From SAR202 cluster bacterium bin16 (GTDB lineage Bacteria > Chloroflexota > Dehalococcoidia > Lucifugimonadales > Australimonadaceae), in NCBI GenBank assembly GCA_002238425.1, contig MPMJ01000005.1, positions 1 to 64,000 on the forward strand: a stretch of DNA of 64,000 nucleotides. The letters are read 5' to 3'. Numbering within the stretch: position 1 is the first letter of the stretch; each line of letters opens with the position of its first letter. Below, one piece after another: positions 7,707 through 17,421 of the stretch. Under the pieces are notes generated by a model that did not search any database, was not told where the DNA came from, and saw only the letters and a program-made list of their open reading frames with translations. The translations under genes and the position numbers were made by a program.

Positions 7707-8245
7707 CAGGACGCTCCCACACCATTCCCGGAGGGAAACAGCGCGCTCAGTGCCTGCTGTTCTATCGCGCGCATCGCCGCTTCCTCCTCCGGTTCCGCGT
7801 GGTCGTGCCCGAGCAGGTGCAGGATGCCGTGCACGACGAGCAGCGCAGCCTCCCGCTCCACCGGCACATTGTGCTCGCGCGCCTGCCGCTCTGCCATCGG
7901 GTAGGACAGGACCACTTCGCCGAGGTTCGGCTCTTCGCCAGGGACAGCCGGAAACCCGGCGTCGGGGAGTGGTTCGACCGCAGGGAGCGCAGTGTCCTCC
8001 GCGGGCGCGCCGTACTCACCGAACGAGAGGACGTCGGTCACTTCGTCGAAGCCGCGGAAGCGCATGTTGAGGTCGTGGAGCGTCTCGTCGTCTGCAACGA
8101 CGACGCTTGCGCCGGAGCACCCGTCCGGGTCCGCGACGGCGAGCGCGGCGGTAGCGGCGCGGCGCACCGACGCAGCAGGCGCCGCCCCTCGGAACGAAGG
8201 GAATACGCGAACGTCAACGCGCCGTCTCTTGGGTCGTGTGGCCAT
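7706..8245 (-). CDS. ybeY: Endoribonuclease YbeY (rRNA maturation factor)
   Basis: 179-aa UPF0054 metalloprotein needed for 16S rRNA 3'-end maturation and ribosome quality control. The zinc motif H-x3-H-x5-H is present as HGILHLLGHDH (His139, 143, 149). An extra acidic/Pro-rich insert precedes the motif (about 79-108). The ATG at 8245 is preceded by GGGGAGG; the longer upstream frame is spurious. It is the first gene of the ybeY-dnaX-ybaB-recR unit. Confidence 0.93.
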   Translation of the reverse strand: MATRPKRRRVDVRVFPSFRGAAPAASVRRAATAALAVADPDGCSGASVVVADDETLHDLNMRFRGFDEVTDVLSFGEYGAPAEDTALPAVEPLPDAGFPAVPGEEPNLGEVVLSYPMAERQAREHNVPVEREAALLVVHGILHLLGHDHAEPEEEAAMRAIEQQALSALFPSGNGVGAS

Positions 8246-8414
8246 GCGGTTCCGCCTCCCCGGAACCAGCGGATGGTAACAGGGCGGAATGCCGTGCGGC
8301 ACCCAGTGATCGGCAGAGGACCGGCATCCCTCGACCCGGTCTGTGCGGCGCGGGTATGATGCAGCACGGTCCGGCGGCGCGCCGGACGCAACCACCACCG
8401 CAGGGGAGCACACC

Positions 8415-8942
8415 ATGGAAGCCCACGAGTTGATCGCGGACGGCCTCGGCCGAGTCAACCAGCTGCTGCACCGCGCGCTGACCGGCGTGTCCGCAGAAAC
8501 CCTGAACCGGATGCCGAACGGCCATTCGAACTCAATGGCCTGGCTCGCGTGGCACCTCACGCGCATCCAGGACGACCATTTCGCCAGCCTCGCGGGCGAG
8601 CCGCAGCTCTGGACGAGCGAAGGCTGGCACGAGCGGTTCGGGATGCCCGCGGACGATTCCATCACCGGCGGCGGCCACACGCTGGAGCAGGCGGCAGCCG
8701 TACAGGTGGACTCGGCAGACGTGCTACTGGGCTATAACGACGCAGTGTACGAGCGTTCGAAACGCTACCTGGCGGGCGTGACCTCGGCAGACCTGGACAA
8801 GGAACTGAACGAGCCGCAGTACACGCCGCTCCCCACCCTGGGGGTGCGACTCGTCAGCATCATCTCCGACAACACGCAGCACGCGGGACAGGCCATGTAC
8901 CTGCGTGGCTACTTCGACGGGTTCGGATGGCAGCGGCGCTAA
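8415..8942 (+). CDS. DinB-family four-helix bundle protein (first of a tandem pair)
   Basis: 175-aa protein of the DinB/YfiT-like family (DUF664-type): putative metal-dependent four-helix bundles related to thiol transferases. The core SMAWLAWHLTRIQDDHFASL and the C-terminal DNTQHAGQAMYLRG carry the histidines expected to bind metal. The ATG at 8415 follows AGGGGA. A plausible -10 (TATGAT, 8356-8361) lies upstream. It is followed after 24 bp by a second, diverged DinB gene and two SDR genes on the same strand, which may form one transcription unit. Substrate unknown; bacillithiol or mycothiol links known for some relatives cannot be assumed here. Confidence 0.85.
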   Translation: MEAHELIADGLGRVNQLLHRALTGVSAETLNRMPNGHSNSMAWLAWHLTRIQDDHFASLAGEPQLWTSEGWHERFGMPADDSITGGGHTLEQAAAVQVDSADVLLGYNDAVYERSKRYLAGVTSADLDKELNEPQYTPLPTLGVRLVSIISDNTQHAGQAMYLRGYFDGFGWQRR

Positions 8943-8966
8943 GCCGCGCCGCACGAAAGGACACCC

Positions 8967-9482
8967 ATGAATGCAGTTGACCTCTATTTCGACGCGCTGA
9001 ACCGGGCGGACGGCTACACGCGCCGCGCCCTGGAAGGCCTGACCTACGACGAGCTGCGCCACCAGCCCGGAGGCGAAGGCAGCAACCCAATCGGCTGGAT
9101 CGTCTGGCACATGACGTGGGTGCGCGACTTCATTACCGCAGGCGTGACCGGCGAGCGGCCGCTGTGGGAGACGGACGGCTGGGCGGACCGTTTCGGCATG
9201 GAGGCGCCCCCTCCCCGCTTCACTCCGGAGAACGTGCACACGTTCGACCCGAAGGACATCGAGACGCTCACCGGCTATTTCGAGGCTGTCGCCGAGAAGA
9301 CGGCAGCCACCGTCCGGGGCTTCACACCGGAAGACCTGGACCGGCTCCTCCCTCCGGCGTCGCCGGACAGGCCGCCGCAGTCGGTGGGCTCGCGGCTCGG
9401 GGCCATCCTGAACGACAACATCCAGCACGTCGGTCAGGTGACGTACTTCCGCGGTGTCCTCCGCGAGCAGGGGTGGTTCTAA
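8967..9482 (+). CDS. DinB-family four-helix bundle protein (second of a tandem pair)
   Basis: 171-aa paralogue of the preceding protein. It keeps the same landmarks (NPIGWIVWHMTWVRDFIT, then LNDNIQHVGQVTYFRG) and a shared central motif of the type GW..RFGM. The two genes probably arose by duplication and are now well diverged. ATG 8967 is preceded by GAAAGGAC. The next gene, an SDR, starts 3 bases after its stop, so the two are probably co-translated. No specific function can be assigned. Confidence 0.85.
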   Translation: MNAVDLYFDALNRADGYTRRALEGLTYDELRHQPGGEGSNPIGWIVWHMTWVRDFITAGVTGERPLWETDGWADRFGMEAPPPRFTPENVHTFDPKDIETLTGYFEAVAEKTAATVRGFTPEDLDRLLPPASPDRPPQSVGSRLGAILNDNIQHVGQVTYFRGVLREQGWF

Positions 9483-9484
9483 GC

Positions 9485-10297
9485 ATGACCGAGCGCCTCC
9501 CCGAAGAGACGGCCATCCCGCAGTTCAGCCTCGACGCCTTCTCCCTCGCAGGACGCACGGCGATCGTGTCAGGCGGCAGCGACGGCATCGGCAGGATGAT
9601 CGCGCACGGGTTCGCTGACGCGGGTGCGAATGTTGTCGTCGCGGCGCGCGGACCGGAGAAGATCGAGAGCGTCGTCGCGGAGATTGAGGACAAGGGGCAC
9701 ACGGCCCTCGGCGTTCCCACCGACGTGACCGACCCTGACGCGGTGCGCGCGCTCGTCGAACGCGCCATCGAACGCTTCGGTCAGGTCGACATCCTGATGA
9801 ACGTGGTCGGCGGCTCGCAGGGGCCGACGTTCAAGCGCGGGCCGCTCCTGGAGCTGACCAAGCACGACTTCAACGAGGCGTTCAATATCAACGTCACGAG
9901 CGCGTTCCTGTGCAGCCAGGCCGTCGTTCCGCACATGCTGGAGCGCGGGGGTGGCGTCATCATCAACATGGCGTCGATAGGGGCGCGGGACTACCGCCTG
10001 CCGGAGCCCGGCATGAGCGTCTACAACATGACCAAGGCGTCGGTGATGCACCTCACGCGCAGCATGGCGAAGGAGTGGGCGCCCACCATACGGGTGAACT
10101 GCATCAACGCCGGACATTTCATCACGCCGCGCCGCGCCCGGACGGAGCACCCGGACCGTCGGGCGCGCAGCCTCGCCGAGATCGAGATCGACCGCTTCGG
10201 CAGACCGGAGGACATCGCCGGAGCGGCGGTATTCATCGCGTCGGACGCCGGAGCGTTCTTCAATGGCTCCTACCTCGACCTGCACGGCGGCACGTAA
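9485..10297 (+). CDS. SDR-family NAD(P)-dependent oxidoreductase
   Basis: 270-aa short-chain dehydrogenase/reductase. The cofactor motif SGGSDGIG is at 29-36, the structural motif NVVGG follows LMN at about 106-110, and catalytic Ser164, Tyr180 and Lys184 (YNMTK) are all present. It ends with the usual LDLHGGT. The start at 9485 lies 3 bp after the DinB gene. Another SDR follows 30 bp downstream; the two are similar but clearly distinct. Such pairs in Chloroflexota are often catabolic, but the substrate cannot be read from the sequence. Confidence 0.9.
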   Translation: MTERLPEETAIPQFSLDAFSLAGRTAIVSGGSDGIGRMIAHGFADAGANVVVAARGPEKIESVVAEIEDKGHTALGVPTDVTDPDAVRALVERAIERFGQVDILMNVVGGSQGPTFKRGPLLELTKHDFNEAFNINVTSAFLCSQAVVPHMLERGGGVIINMASIGARDYRLPEPGMSVYNMTKASVMHLTRSMAKEWAPTIRVNCINAGHFITPRRARTEHPDRRARSLAEIEIDRFGRPEDIAGAAVFIASDAGAFFNGSYLDLHGGT

Positions 10298-10327
10298 GGA
10301 CAAGATTCGGACACAAGGGGAGGGTTC

Positions 10328-11113
10328 ATGGACCTGTCGCGTTTCTCCATGGAAGGGCGCACCGTCATCATCACCGGCGGCAGCGGCGGAATCGGACGAG
10401 GCTGTGTGCGTGCGTTTGCGCAGGCGGGCGCGAACGTCGTAGTGGCATCGGTGCCCGCGGACACCATCCCGCCCGCGGTCGAGGAGGCTGAGTCTCTCGG
10501 AGTGCAGGCGCTCGGCGTTGCCGTGAACGTCGCCGAGCCCGACGAGATCGACGCCATGGTCGCGCAGACGCTCGATCGGTTCGGACGCATCGACGCGCTC
10601 GTGAACGTCGCGGGCGGCTCGTACAGCCGCAACCCGGACATGCCCCAGTACAGCCGCGCGTCGCTGCTGGAGATCAGCGGCGACGACTTCGTGGGCGCGT
10701 ACATCGGCAACGTCATGACGACGTTCCTCGTCTCCAGGGCCGTCGTGCCGCACATGAAGGCGGTTGGCAAGGGGGCCATCGTAAACATCGGTTCCACCTC
10801 CGGCCTCGACCGTCACCCGAATGCGCCCGACATCGCGGCCTACGGCACGGCGAAGGCTGCCATCCATAGCCTCACGTTCCACATGGCGCACCAGTGGAAG
10901 CCGGAGGTGCGAGTGAATTGCATCGCTCCGGGCACCATCAACACACCCCGCCCTGCGGGAACCGTGCGCCCGGAGATGTCGAGCGCAGCCGAGCGCATCG
11001 CCGTCGGCAGGGTGGGCGTCGGCGACGACATCGGCAGCGTGGCGCTCTTCCTCTGTTCGGACGCCGCAGGCTTCGTGGACGGCATCGTCATTCCCGTGCA
11101 CGGTGGCGAGTAG
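10328..11113 (+). CDS. SDR-family NAD(P)-dependent oxidoreductase
   Basis: 261-aa classical SDR. TGGSGGIG is at 16-23, LVNVAGG at about 91-97, Ser156 or Ser158 near the active site, and Tyr172/Lys176 in YGTAK. It ends IVIPVHGGE. It follows the other SDR on the same strand with a GGGGAGGG ribosome site. Probable operon partner of the two DinB genes and the first SDR; reaction unknown. Confidence 0.9.
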   Translation: MDLSRFSMEGRTVIITGGSGGIGRGCVRAFAQAGANVVVASVPADTIPPAVEEAESLGVQALGVAVNVAEPDEIDAMVAQTLDRFGRIDALVNVAGGSYSRNPDMPQYSRASLLEISGDDFVGAYIGNVMTTFLVSRAVVPHMKAVGKGAIVNIGSTSGLDRHPNAPDIAAYGTAKAAIHSLTFHMAHQWKPEVRVNCIAPGTINTPRPAGTVRPEMSSAAERIAVGRVGVGDDIGSVALFLCSDAAGFVDGIVIPVHGGE

Positions 11114-11155
11114 CACGGCAAACGTCCCGAAGAGCGCGCGTCGTACACTACGCTC

Positions 11156-12061
11156 GTGACAGCGCAGGCGTACCACGATGGCCTCAATCGCCCTCCGCCG
11201 GGAGGGCGCCCCCGCGCCTACAAGACGGACGGACTCGTGCTGCGCGCCTACCGGATGCGCGGCGCCCACCCCCCCCCCCCCCGGCCGGGAGGGCCCCCCC
11301 GCGCCTACAAGACGGACGGACTCGTGCTGCGCGCCTACCGGATGCGCGACGCCGACCGCCTCGTGACCGTGCTGACGCCGTCGCTGGGCAAGCTCAAGCT
11401 CACCGTGCGAGGAGCGCGAAGGCTCACGAGCAAGCTCGGCGGACACCTGGACGTGCTGAACCGCACTCATCTCGCCATCGCAATCGGCCACACGTTCGAC
11501 GTGGTCACAGGCGCGGAGTCGGCAGAGTCGTTCGCCGAGGTGAAGGCAGATCTCTCGCGGCTCGCTGAAGCGCTCTACCTGATGGAGCTGGCCGATCTGC
11601 TCATGCCGGAGGCTGCGCCGCACCCTGCCGCGTATCACCTCCTGCTGAACGCCCTGCGCGCGCTCGCAGCCGGGCGAAATCCCGCCTCGGTGGCCCGCCA
11701 CACGGAACTGGGACTGCTGGGCGACACGGGCTACATGCCGGAGTTGCACTCGTGCATCATGTGCCGCCGCGAGATCGAGCCTGAGCGCCATCGCTACGTC
11801 GCCGCGTTGGGTGGTGTCGTCTGCGATAAGTGCCCCGCCCCGGCTTCGAGCGTCCTTCCGCTCTCCGTGGACTCGCTCAAGGTGCTGCGGCACTTCGCCG
11901 AGCGCGGCGTCGCAGAGGCCTCGCAGGTCGCGCTGAGCGGCGCGGTTCGCGACGAACTGGAGACGGCACTGGGGGCGTCTGTGCGCTACGTGCTAGAGCG
12001 CGAGCTGCACACAGCGGGGTTCGTGGAGCGCGTCGAGCACCTGCGCGAGCGGGGCGCGTAG
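11156..12061 (+). CDS. recO: DNA repair protein RecO (contains an 87-bp in-frame duplication, probably artefactual)
   Basis: RecO partners RecR (encoded at 4851) in RecA loading. After the GTG start an OB-fold begins with YKTDGLVLRAYRMRDADRL. A helical domain follows, with a four-cysteine zinc motif (CIMC... CDKC) near the C-terminus. As assembled the protein is 301 aa because the segment AYKTDGLVLRAYRMR occurs twice, separated by a run of prolines from a C14 tract. Removing 29 codons restores the normal RecO N-terminus (272 aa). The start is uncertain: GTG 11156 is the first in frame and there is no clear ribosome site. Confidence 0.88.
   Translation: MTAQAYHDGLNRPPPGGRPRAYKTDGLVLRAYRMRGAHPPPPRPGGPPRAYKTDGLVLRAYRMRDADRLVTVLTPSLGKLKLTVRGARRLTSKLGGHLDVLNRTHLAIAIGHTFDVVTGAESAESFAEVKADLSRLAEALYLMELADLLMPEAAPHPAAYHLLLNALRALAAGRNPASVARHTELGLLGDTGYMPELHSCIMCRREIEPERHRYVAALGGVVCDKCPAPASSVLPLSVDSLKVLRHFAERGVAEASQVALSGAVRDELETALGASVRYVLERELHTAGFVERVEHLRERGA
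11198..11357 (+). repeat. Tandem duplication with poly-C junction inside recO
   Basis: Copy 1 (from 11198) and copy 2 (from 11285) are offset by exactly 87 bp. They are nearly identical until copy 1 degrades into a 14-base C tract (11269-11282). Differences between copies are mostly to C. See the findings for why this looks like a read/assembly artefact. Confidence 0.85.
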
Positions 12062-12066
12062 GCGCC

Positions 12067-12465
12067 CTAGACGATGACGACCGGCTCCTCCGCCACCGTC
12101 CCGTCCCAAATAGTGAAGAGCCGCACGTCCGGCGACTGCTTGTCCATGAGCGAGACCAGCAGGTAGTACGGGTCCGGCCAGTTCGCGGCGAGGCGCACGT
12201 CGGTGTCGGATGGGTAGGCGGGGCTGTGGGTGTGCGAGTGGTAGATCACCTGCATCTCCCAGCCGTTGTCGTCGAGTTCGCGGAGCACCTGGTTGAGCTC
12301 CCGCCCGTCCATGCTGTACCGGTAGGGACTCTTCTCCGTGTTGGTGATGCGGTAGTGCTGCAGCACGATCCTGCCCGCTCCGGCGAGTATCCCGCAGCAC
12401 TCGTTGGGGTCTTCCTCCAGCGCATGCTGCACCATGGCGTCACGAATCTCGGCGGGTATCTCCAT
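12067..12465 (-). CDS. M67 (JAMM/Mov34) family metallopeptidase
   Basis: 132-aa JAB1/MPN domain protein with a complete JAMM zinc site: Glu22 (PNECCGIL), His76, His78, Ser86 and Asp89 (HSHTHSPAYPSDTD). Prokaryotic members of this size include Mec, which cleaves the CysO-cysteine adduct in mycobacterial cysteine synthesis, and other enzymes acting on ubiquitin-like sulfur carriers. No carrier gene adjoins it here, although a MoeB-type E1 and a cysteine synthase are encoded at 55017-56854. Start 12465 is supported by GGAGAAG. It converges on recO and diverges from the small gene at 12573. Confidence 0.88.
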   Translation of the reverse strand: MEIPAEIRDAMVQHALEEDPNECCGILAGAGRIVLQHYRITNTEKSPYRYSMDGRELNQVLRELDDNGWEMQVIYHSHTHSPAYPSDTDVRLAANWPDPYYLLVSLMDKQSPDVRLFTIWDGTVAEEPVVIV

Positions 12466-12572
12466 CGTCGTCTCTTCTCCGAAGCTGTGGCTGTCCGAAA
12501 CCCGATTATACGGCGCACGGCTCCGCGCCCTGAGGCTCGGTATACTATGACAGAGGTTTCAGGAGGCTGGCC

Positions 12573-12824
12573 ATGCCGAACGGCATCACGGTGAAGATGG
12601 ACAACGGCGGGACGCGCGTCGAGGTGCGCTCCCAGAACCAGGCGGGGCTGCTCTACGCGGTGCCGGCGGAGGCCAGTTGGGTGGCGACCCCGGACCAGTT
12701 GCACGCGCACGCCATCGCCGGGTTCTTCACGGACCTCATGAAGATGGAATCGCCGGAGGTCTCCCGGCTGATGGAGAAGTGGGGGCTCTACTTCAGGCCC
12801 CTTGAACTGGAACCGCAGGACTAG
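12573..12824 (+). CDS. Conserved-looking small protein of unknown function
   Basis: 83-aa soluble protein with no family I recognise. It begins MPNGITVKMDNGGTRVEV and ends in acidic ELEPQD. It is mixed alpha/beta in character, lacks cysteine and membrane segments, and has no C-terminal Gly-Gly, so it is not an obvious ThiS/CysO-like carrier despite lying beside an M67 peptidase. A good AGGAGG site precedes the ATG, and TATACT at 12541-12546 is a plausible -10 box upstream, so it is likely a real gene. Confidence 0.75.
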   Translation: MPNGITVKMDNGGTRVEVRSQNQAGLLYAVPAEASWVATPDQLHAHAIAGFFTDLMKMESPEVSRLMEKWGLYFRPLELEPQD

Positions 12825-12965
12825 CATCTGCGTAGCGCTGGACCCGGCTCGGGCTATGCAGAACGGTTTGCAGAGGCGTGAATGACACGCGAGCTTTGCC
12901 GGTTGCACTCGTAGTGCGGTAAGCTAGATTCAGGCGCAGAGTGCGCTCCTGGAGCGACGAGTTCG

Positions 12966-14816
<1,851 letters not shown>

Positions 14817-14849
14817 CGCGCCCGCGCCGCCTCGCCCTCTCACCCGTAA

Positions 14850-14869
14850 GGGCGGTTCGCGAACCGCCC
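14850..14869. repeat. Perfect 20-bp palindrome between convergent genes
   Basis: GGGCGGTTCGCGAACCGCCC lies between ftsH and the converging hydrolase gene, flanked by GTAA and CCTAC. This type of GTAGGGGCGG palindrome occurs as a dispersed repeat in many high-GC bacteria. It may serve as a bidirectional transcription stop, although no T-run follows. Confidence 0.7.
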
Positions 14870-14910
14870 CTACGCTACGCACGCTTATAGCACGGCTCTA
14901 CCCGCTGCCC

Positions 14911-15834
14911 TCACAACCCGAGGCGTTCGTCAAAGTAGTTCAGCAGGTACGCCTCGTAGTGGTCCGTGTAGTCTTCCCACCCCTCGCTGTGCTCGCAGCG
15001 CTCGTAGATGGTCATGTGGGGCGGTGCCTGGACCTGCGCCCGCAGCTGCGCCAGGTGGGAGAGCGGAACACGTTCGTCGGCGGAGCAGTGCACCAGCCCC
15101 AGCGGGTACTCGTAGAGCGCTGCCGCATCGACGGGTCGCACCTCGTTGATGTCCAGCCCCTTCGCAGTCCGGGCGACGAACAGGATGCCGGGCCGCAGCG
15201 CGGTGGCGCTCCAACGCGCCGCTCTCGTGCGGTCCGCGATCTCCTGGATCAGCAGATCGGACACGCTGGTGAACGACGAATCGGAGAACAAGCCCACAAC
15301 CGCGGGTTCGTCCACCGCCGTCATCAGCGCGATGGCGCCTCCGAAGGAGTCGCCGTACAGCAGCACGCGACCCGGCTCCGCGCCGCGATGCGTCAGCACG
15401 TAGTCGATCGCGCCGCGCAGGTCGTCCTGCTCGTGGATGCCCGCGCCCATCTGGGCGGGGTCGGATTCGCCGTGCCCGCGCAGATCGAACGCGAACACCG
15501 AGTAACCTCCGTCCACCAACGCCTTCGAGAGTCCCAGTGACGAGTCCCGCGTGCTGTCCAACCCGTGGATCTTGACAACGACGCCCTTCGCGTCCTGTGC
15601 AGGCATCCACCAGCCGCGCAGCGTGAGGTCCGGCCAGTCTCGAGGGGAGAACTCGACCTCCTCGTAGCGGAGTCCAAAGTCCTCGGGGAACTCCTCGATC
15701 TCGTTCCGCTCCGCCACGAGCGCGGTGTTGACGATGTAGAGCGAGACGAGCAGGTACAGCAGCCCGAGAACAACGACGACGGCTCCGGCGAGCAGGGCTC
15801 TGCCGCGCGGGGTGGTGGGGAGGGCGGGTCGCAT
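14911..15834 (-). CDS. Membrane-anchored alpha/beta hydrolase
   Basis: 307-aa protein with one N-terminal membrane helix (about 14-36) and an alpha/beta-hydrolase domain resembling BAAT/acyl-CoA-thioesterase-like and Bem46-type peptidase proteins. The oxyanion region is KIHGLDSTRDSS. The catalytic triad is probably Ser163 in GDSFGG, Asp253 in SADERVP and His282 in CEHSEGW. The helix probably places the enzyme on the outer face of the membrane. Transcribed divergently from the lipocalin-like gene at 15907. Substrate unknown. Confidence 0.85.
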   Translation of the reverse strand: MRPALPTTPRGRALLAGAVVVVLGLLYLLVSLYIVNTALVAERNEIEEFPEDFGLRYEEVEFSPRDWPDLTLRGWWMPAQDAKGVVVKIHGLDSTRDSSLGLSKALVDGGYSVFAFDLRGHGESDPAQMGAGIHEQDDLRGAIDYVLTHRGAEPGRVLLYGDSFGGAIALMTAVDEPAVVGLFSDSSFTSVSDLLIQEIADRTRAARWSATALRPGILFVARTAKGLDINEVRPVDAAALYEYPLGLVHCSADERVPLSHLAQLRAQVQAPPHMTIYERCEHSEGWEDYTDHYEAYLLNYFDERLGL

Positions 15835-15906
15835 AGTGCGGGCTATTCTAGGTCAACCACTCCCCAAAGCGTCACGGATTCGGTACGCTGGTTTGCAGGG
15901 AAGCCG

Positions 15907-17016
15907 ATGAACCGGGCAACACGCGCTATCACCTCCTTCGGGCTCGCCATCGGCCTGCTGGCCGCGTGCGCCTCCCCGACCCCCACGCCTACCCCAACCG
16001 CTACTCCTGTGCCGACGCCCACTCCGACTGCCACCGCAACGCCGTTCCCACTGCCCACGCCCGTACCCCTGAGCGATCACCCGCCCCTCACCCTGCCCGC
16101 CGACGAGTCGCCGCACGCGTACCTCGTCGAGTGGTGGTACTTCAACGCCCACCTCACGTCGGAGGAACAGGAGCGTTACGCCCTGCACGACGTCATCTTT
16201 CGCGTACGCGAACCGACCAGCGGGCTTGCCGGCCACGTCCGCCATATCGGGCTAGGCACCGCGACGGGCTATGTCCACGATGAACTGTTCGAAGTCGCCG
16301 CTCCCGTTGAGACTGCTCCAGGAGACTTCGAATTCGCGGTGGGGAACACGCTCATGGCGGGGGTCGGCGGGGAGGCCTACACGCTGCGCGCCGAGGCGGA
16401 CGGCTATGCGTACGACCTCACGCTCCGTGCAACGACGGAACCGATCCTGCACCAGGGCGGGCTCGTGGACTTCGACTACGCCGGCGTCACCTACTACTAC
16501 ACGCGCCCGCGCCTCGCTCTGAGCGGGACGCTGACACTCCCCGACGGCTCGACTTCGAGCGTCACCGGCCTGGCGTGGCTCGACAAGCAGTGGGGCGACT
16601 TCCAGCCCGTCGCCGTCGAGTGGGACTGGGCCAGCATCCAACTAGACGACGGCACGGACCTCATGATCTCCAGCCTCTACGAACGCAGAGGCCCACTCAT
16701 CGAACGCTATGGGACGGTCCGACTGCCGGGCCAGCCCGCGCGAACCCTCCAAGCGGACGAGGTCTCGTTCACCCCCGGCGAACCCGTCTGGCGCAGCCCC
16801 GTCACCGCGACGGCCTACCGCACGCACTGGAACGTCGAAGTCCCCGGCGAGGGGCTCTCCCTGACGCTGCGCCCCCTGGAAGAGGAGTCCGAGTACCGCA
16901 GCGAGACGATAGGCGTCACCTACTGGGAAGCGGGCGTCGACGTGCTCGACCCGTCCGGCGAGGTCGTCGGCCAGGGCTTCGTCGAACTCAACTGGGCACG
17001 CGGCCGCGAGCGCTGA
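15907..17016 (+). CDS. Lipocalin-like (CrtC/AttH-type) lipoprotein
   Basis: 369-aa exported lipoprotein. A signal peptide ends LLAAC (Cys21), followed by a Pro/Thr-rich spacer to about residue 50. The two-lobed beta-barrel fold of carotenoid hydratase CrtC and AttH-like proteins follows: the first lobe has VEWWYFNAHL, the second DKQWGDFQPVAVEWDWASIQL. Related proteins bind or hydrate hydrophobic lipids. A carotenoid role cannot be assumed because no carotenoid genes are near. The ATG at 15907 is the one that gives a proper signal peptide and is preceded by GCAGGGAAG. Confidence 0.85.
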   Translation: MNRATRAITSFGLAIGLLAACASPTPTPTPTATPVPTPTPTATATPFPLPTPVPLSDHPPLTLPADESPHAYLVEWWYFNAHLTSEEQERYALHDVIFRVREPTSGLAGHVRHIGLGTATGYVHDELFEVAAPVETAPGDFEFAVGNTLMAGVGGEAYTLRAEADGYAYDLTLRATTEPILHQGGLVDFDYAGVTYYYTRPRLALSGTLTLPDGSTSSVTGLAWLDKQWGDFQPVAVEWDWASIQLDDGTDLMISSLYERRGPLIERYGTVRLPGQPARTLQADEVSFTPGEPVWRSPVTATAYRTHWNVEVPGEGLSLTLRPLEEESEYRSETIGVTYWEAGVDVLDPSGEVVGQGFVELNWARGRER

Positions 17017-17042
17017 GGTCTACGCATGGGCCGTTGTCTGAT

Positions 17043-17073
17043 GTAGGGGCGCCCCTTGTGGGTGCCCTTCGGG
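17043..17073. repeat. Dispersed GTAGGGGCG-type palindromic repeat
   Basis: A GTAGGGGCGCCCC core followed by TTGTGGGTGCCCTTCGGGC lies between two convergent genes. It resembles the dispersed palindromes elsewhere in the window and may act in termination. Confidence 0.5.
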
Positions 17074-17421
17074 CTAACCCCGCTTGCGAGGCTTGCGCCC
17101 CTTCGGAGCGTCCTTGCTCCCCTCCAAGGACGCCAGCAACGCCAGCCCTTCCTGTGTCGGCGCGTACGCGTACACGGCGTATGCAGCCGTCACGCGCTCC
17201 ACGAACCCGCCATCCAGCAGACCGCGCAGCGCGGTCTCGCCGAGGTACGGCGGCAGCCGCAGCAGGTGGTCGGACACCGGCGCGTTGCGGGCGGTGTGCT
17301 GTTCGGCAACGAGGCGCAGCAGGCGCAGCGGGTAGGAGCGCACCTCGTCGGCGAGGTTGCGCAGCGGGCCTGTCGCCGCGAGCACGTCCTCTGCTGCGCG
17401 AACGCGTTCGTCCTGCGTCAT
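17074..17421 (-). CDS. Hypothetical protein encoded after pyrD
   Basis: 115-aa protein. Its ATG overlaps the pyrD stop codon (ATGA at 17421-17418), so it is translated together with pyrD. The sequence is helical (LRNLADEVRSYPLRLLRLVAEQ), followed by a region with wing-like features (ALRGLLDGGFVERVTAAYAVYAYAPTQEG) that resembles a winged-helix domain. The C-terminus is basic (GRKPRKRG). A DNA-binding role is possible but unproven; no named family recognised. Confidence 0.65.
   Translation of the reverse strand: MTQDERVRAAEDVLAATGPLRNLADEVRSYPLRLLRLVAEQHTARNAPVSDHLLRLPPYLGETALRGLLDGGFVERVTAAYAVYAYAPTQEGLALLASLEGSKDAPKGRKPRKRG

Noticed and set aside
11269-11282. Poly-C tract in recO as a phase-variation switch
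   Set aside because: Occurs with a whole-segment duplication and changes to C in housekeeping genes; the two in-frame cases would not switch anything off cleanly. Artefact is simpler.
9569-11893. 774-codon minus-strand frame
   Set aside because: Antisense to two well-supported SDR genes and recO; Arg/His-rich composition typical of GC-rich shadow frames, with no domain.
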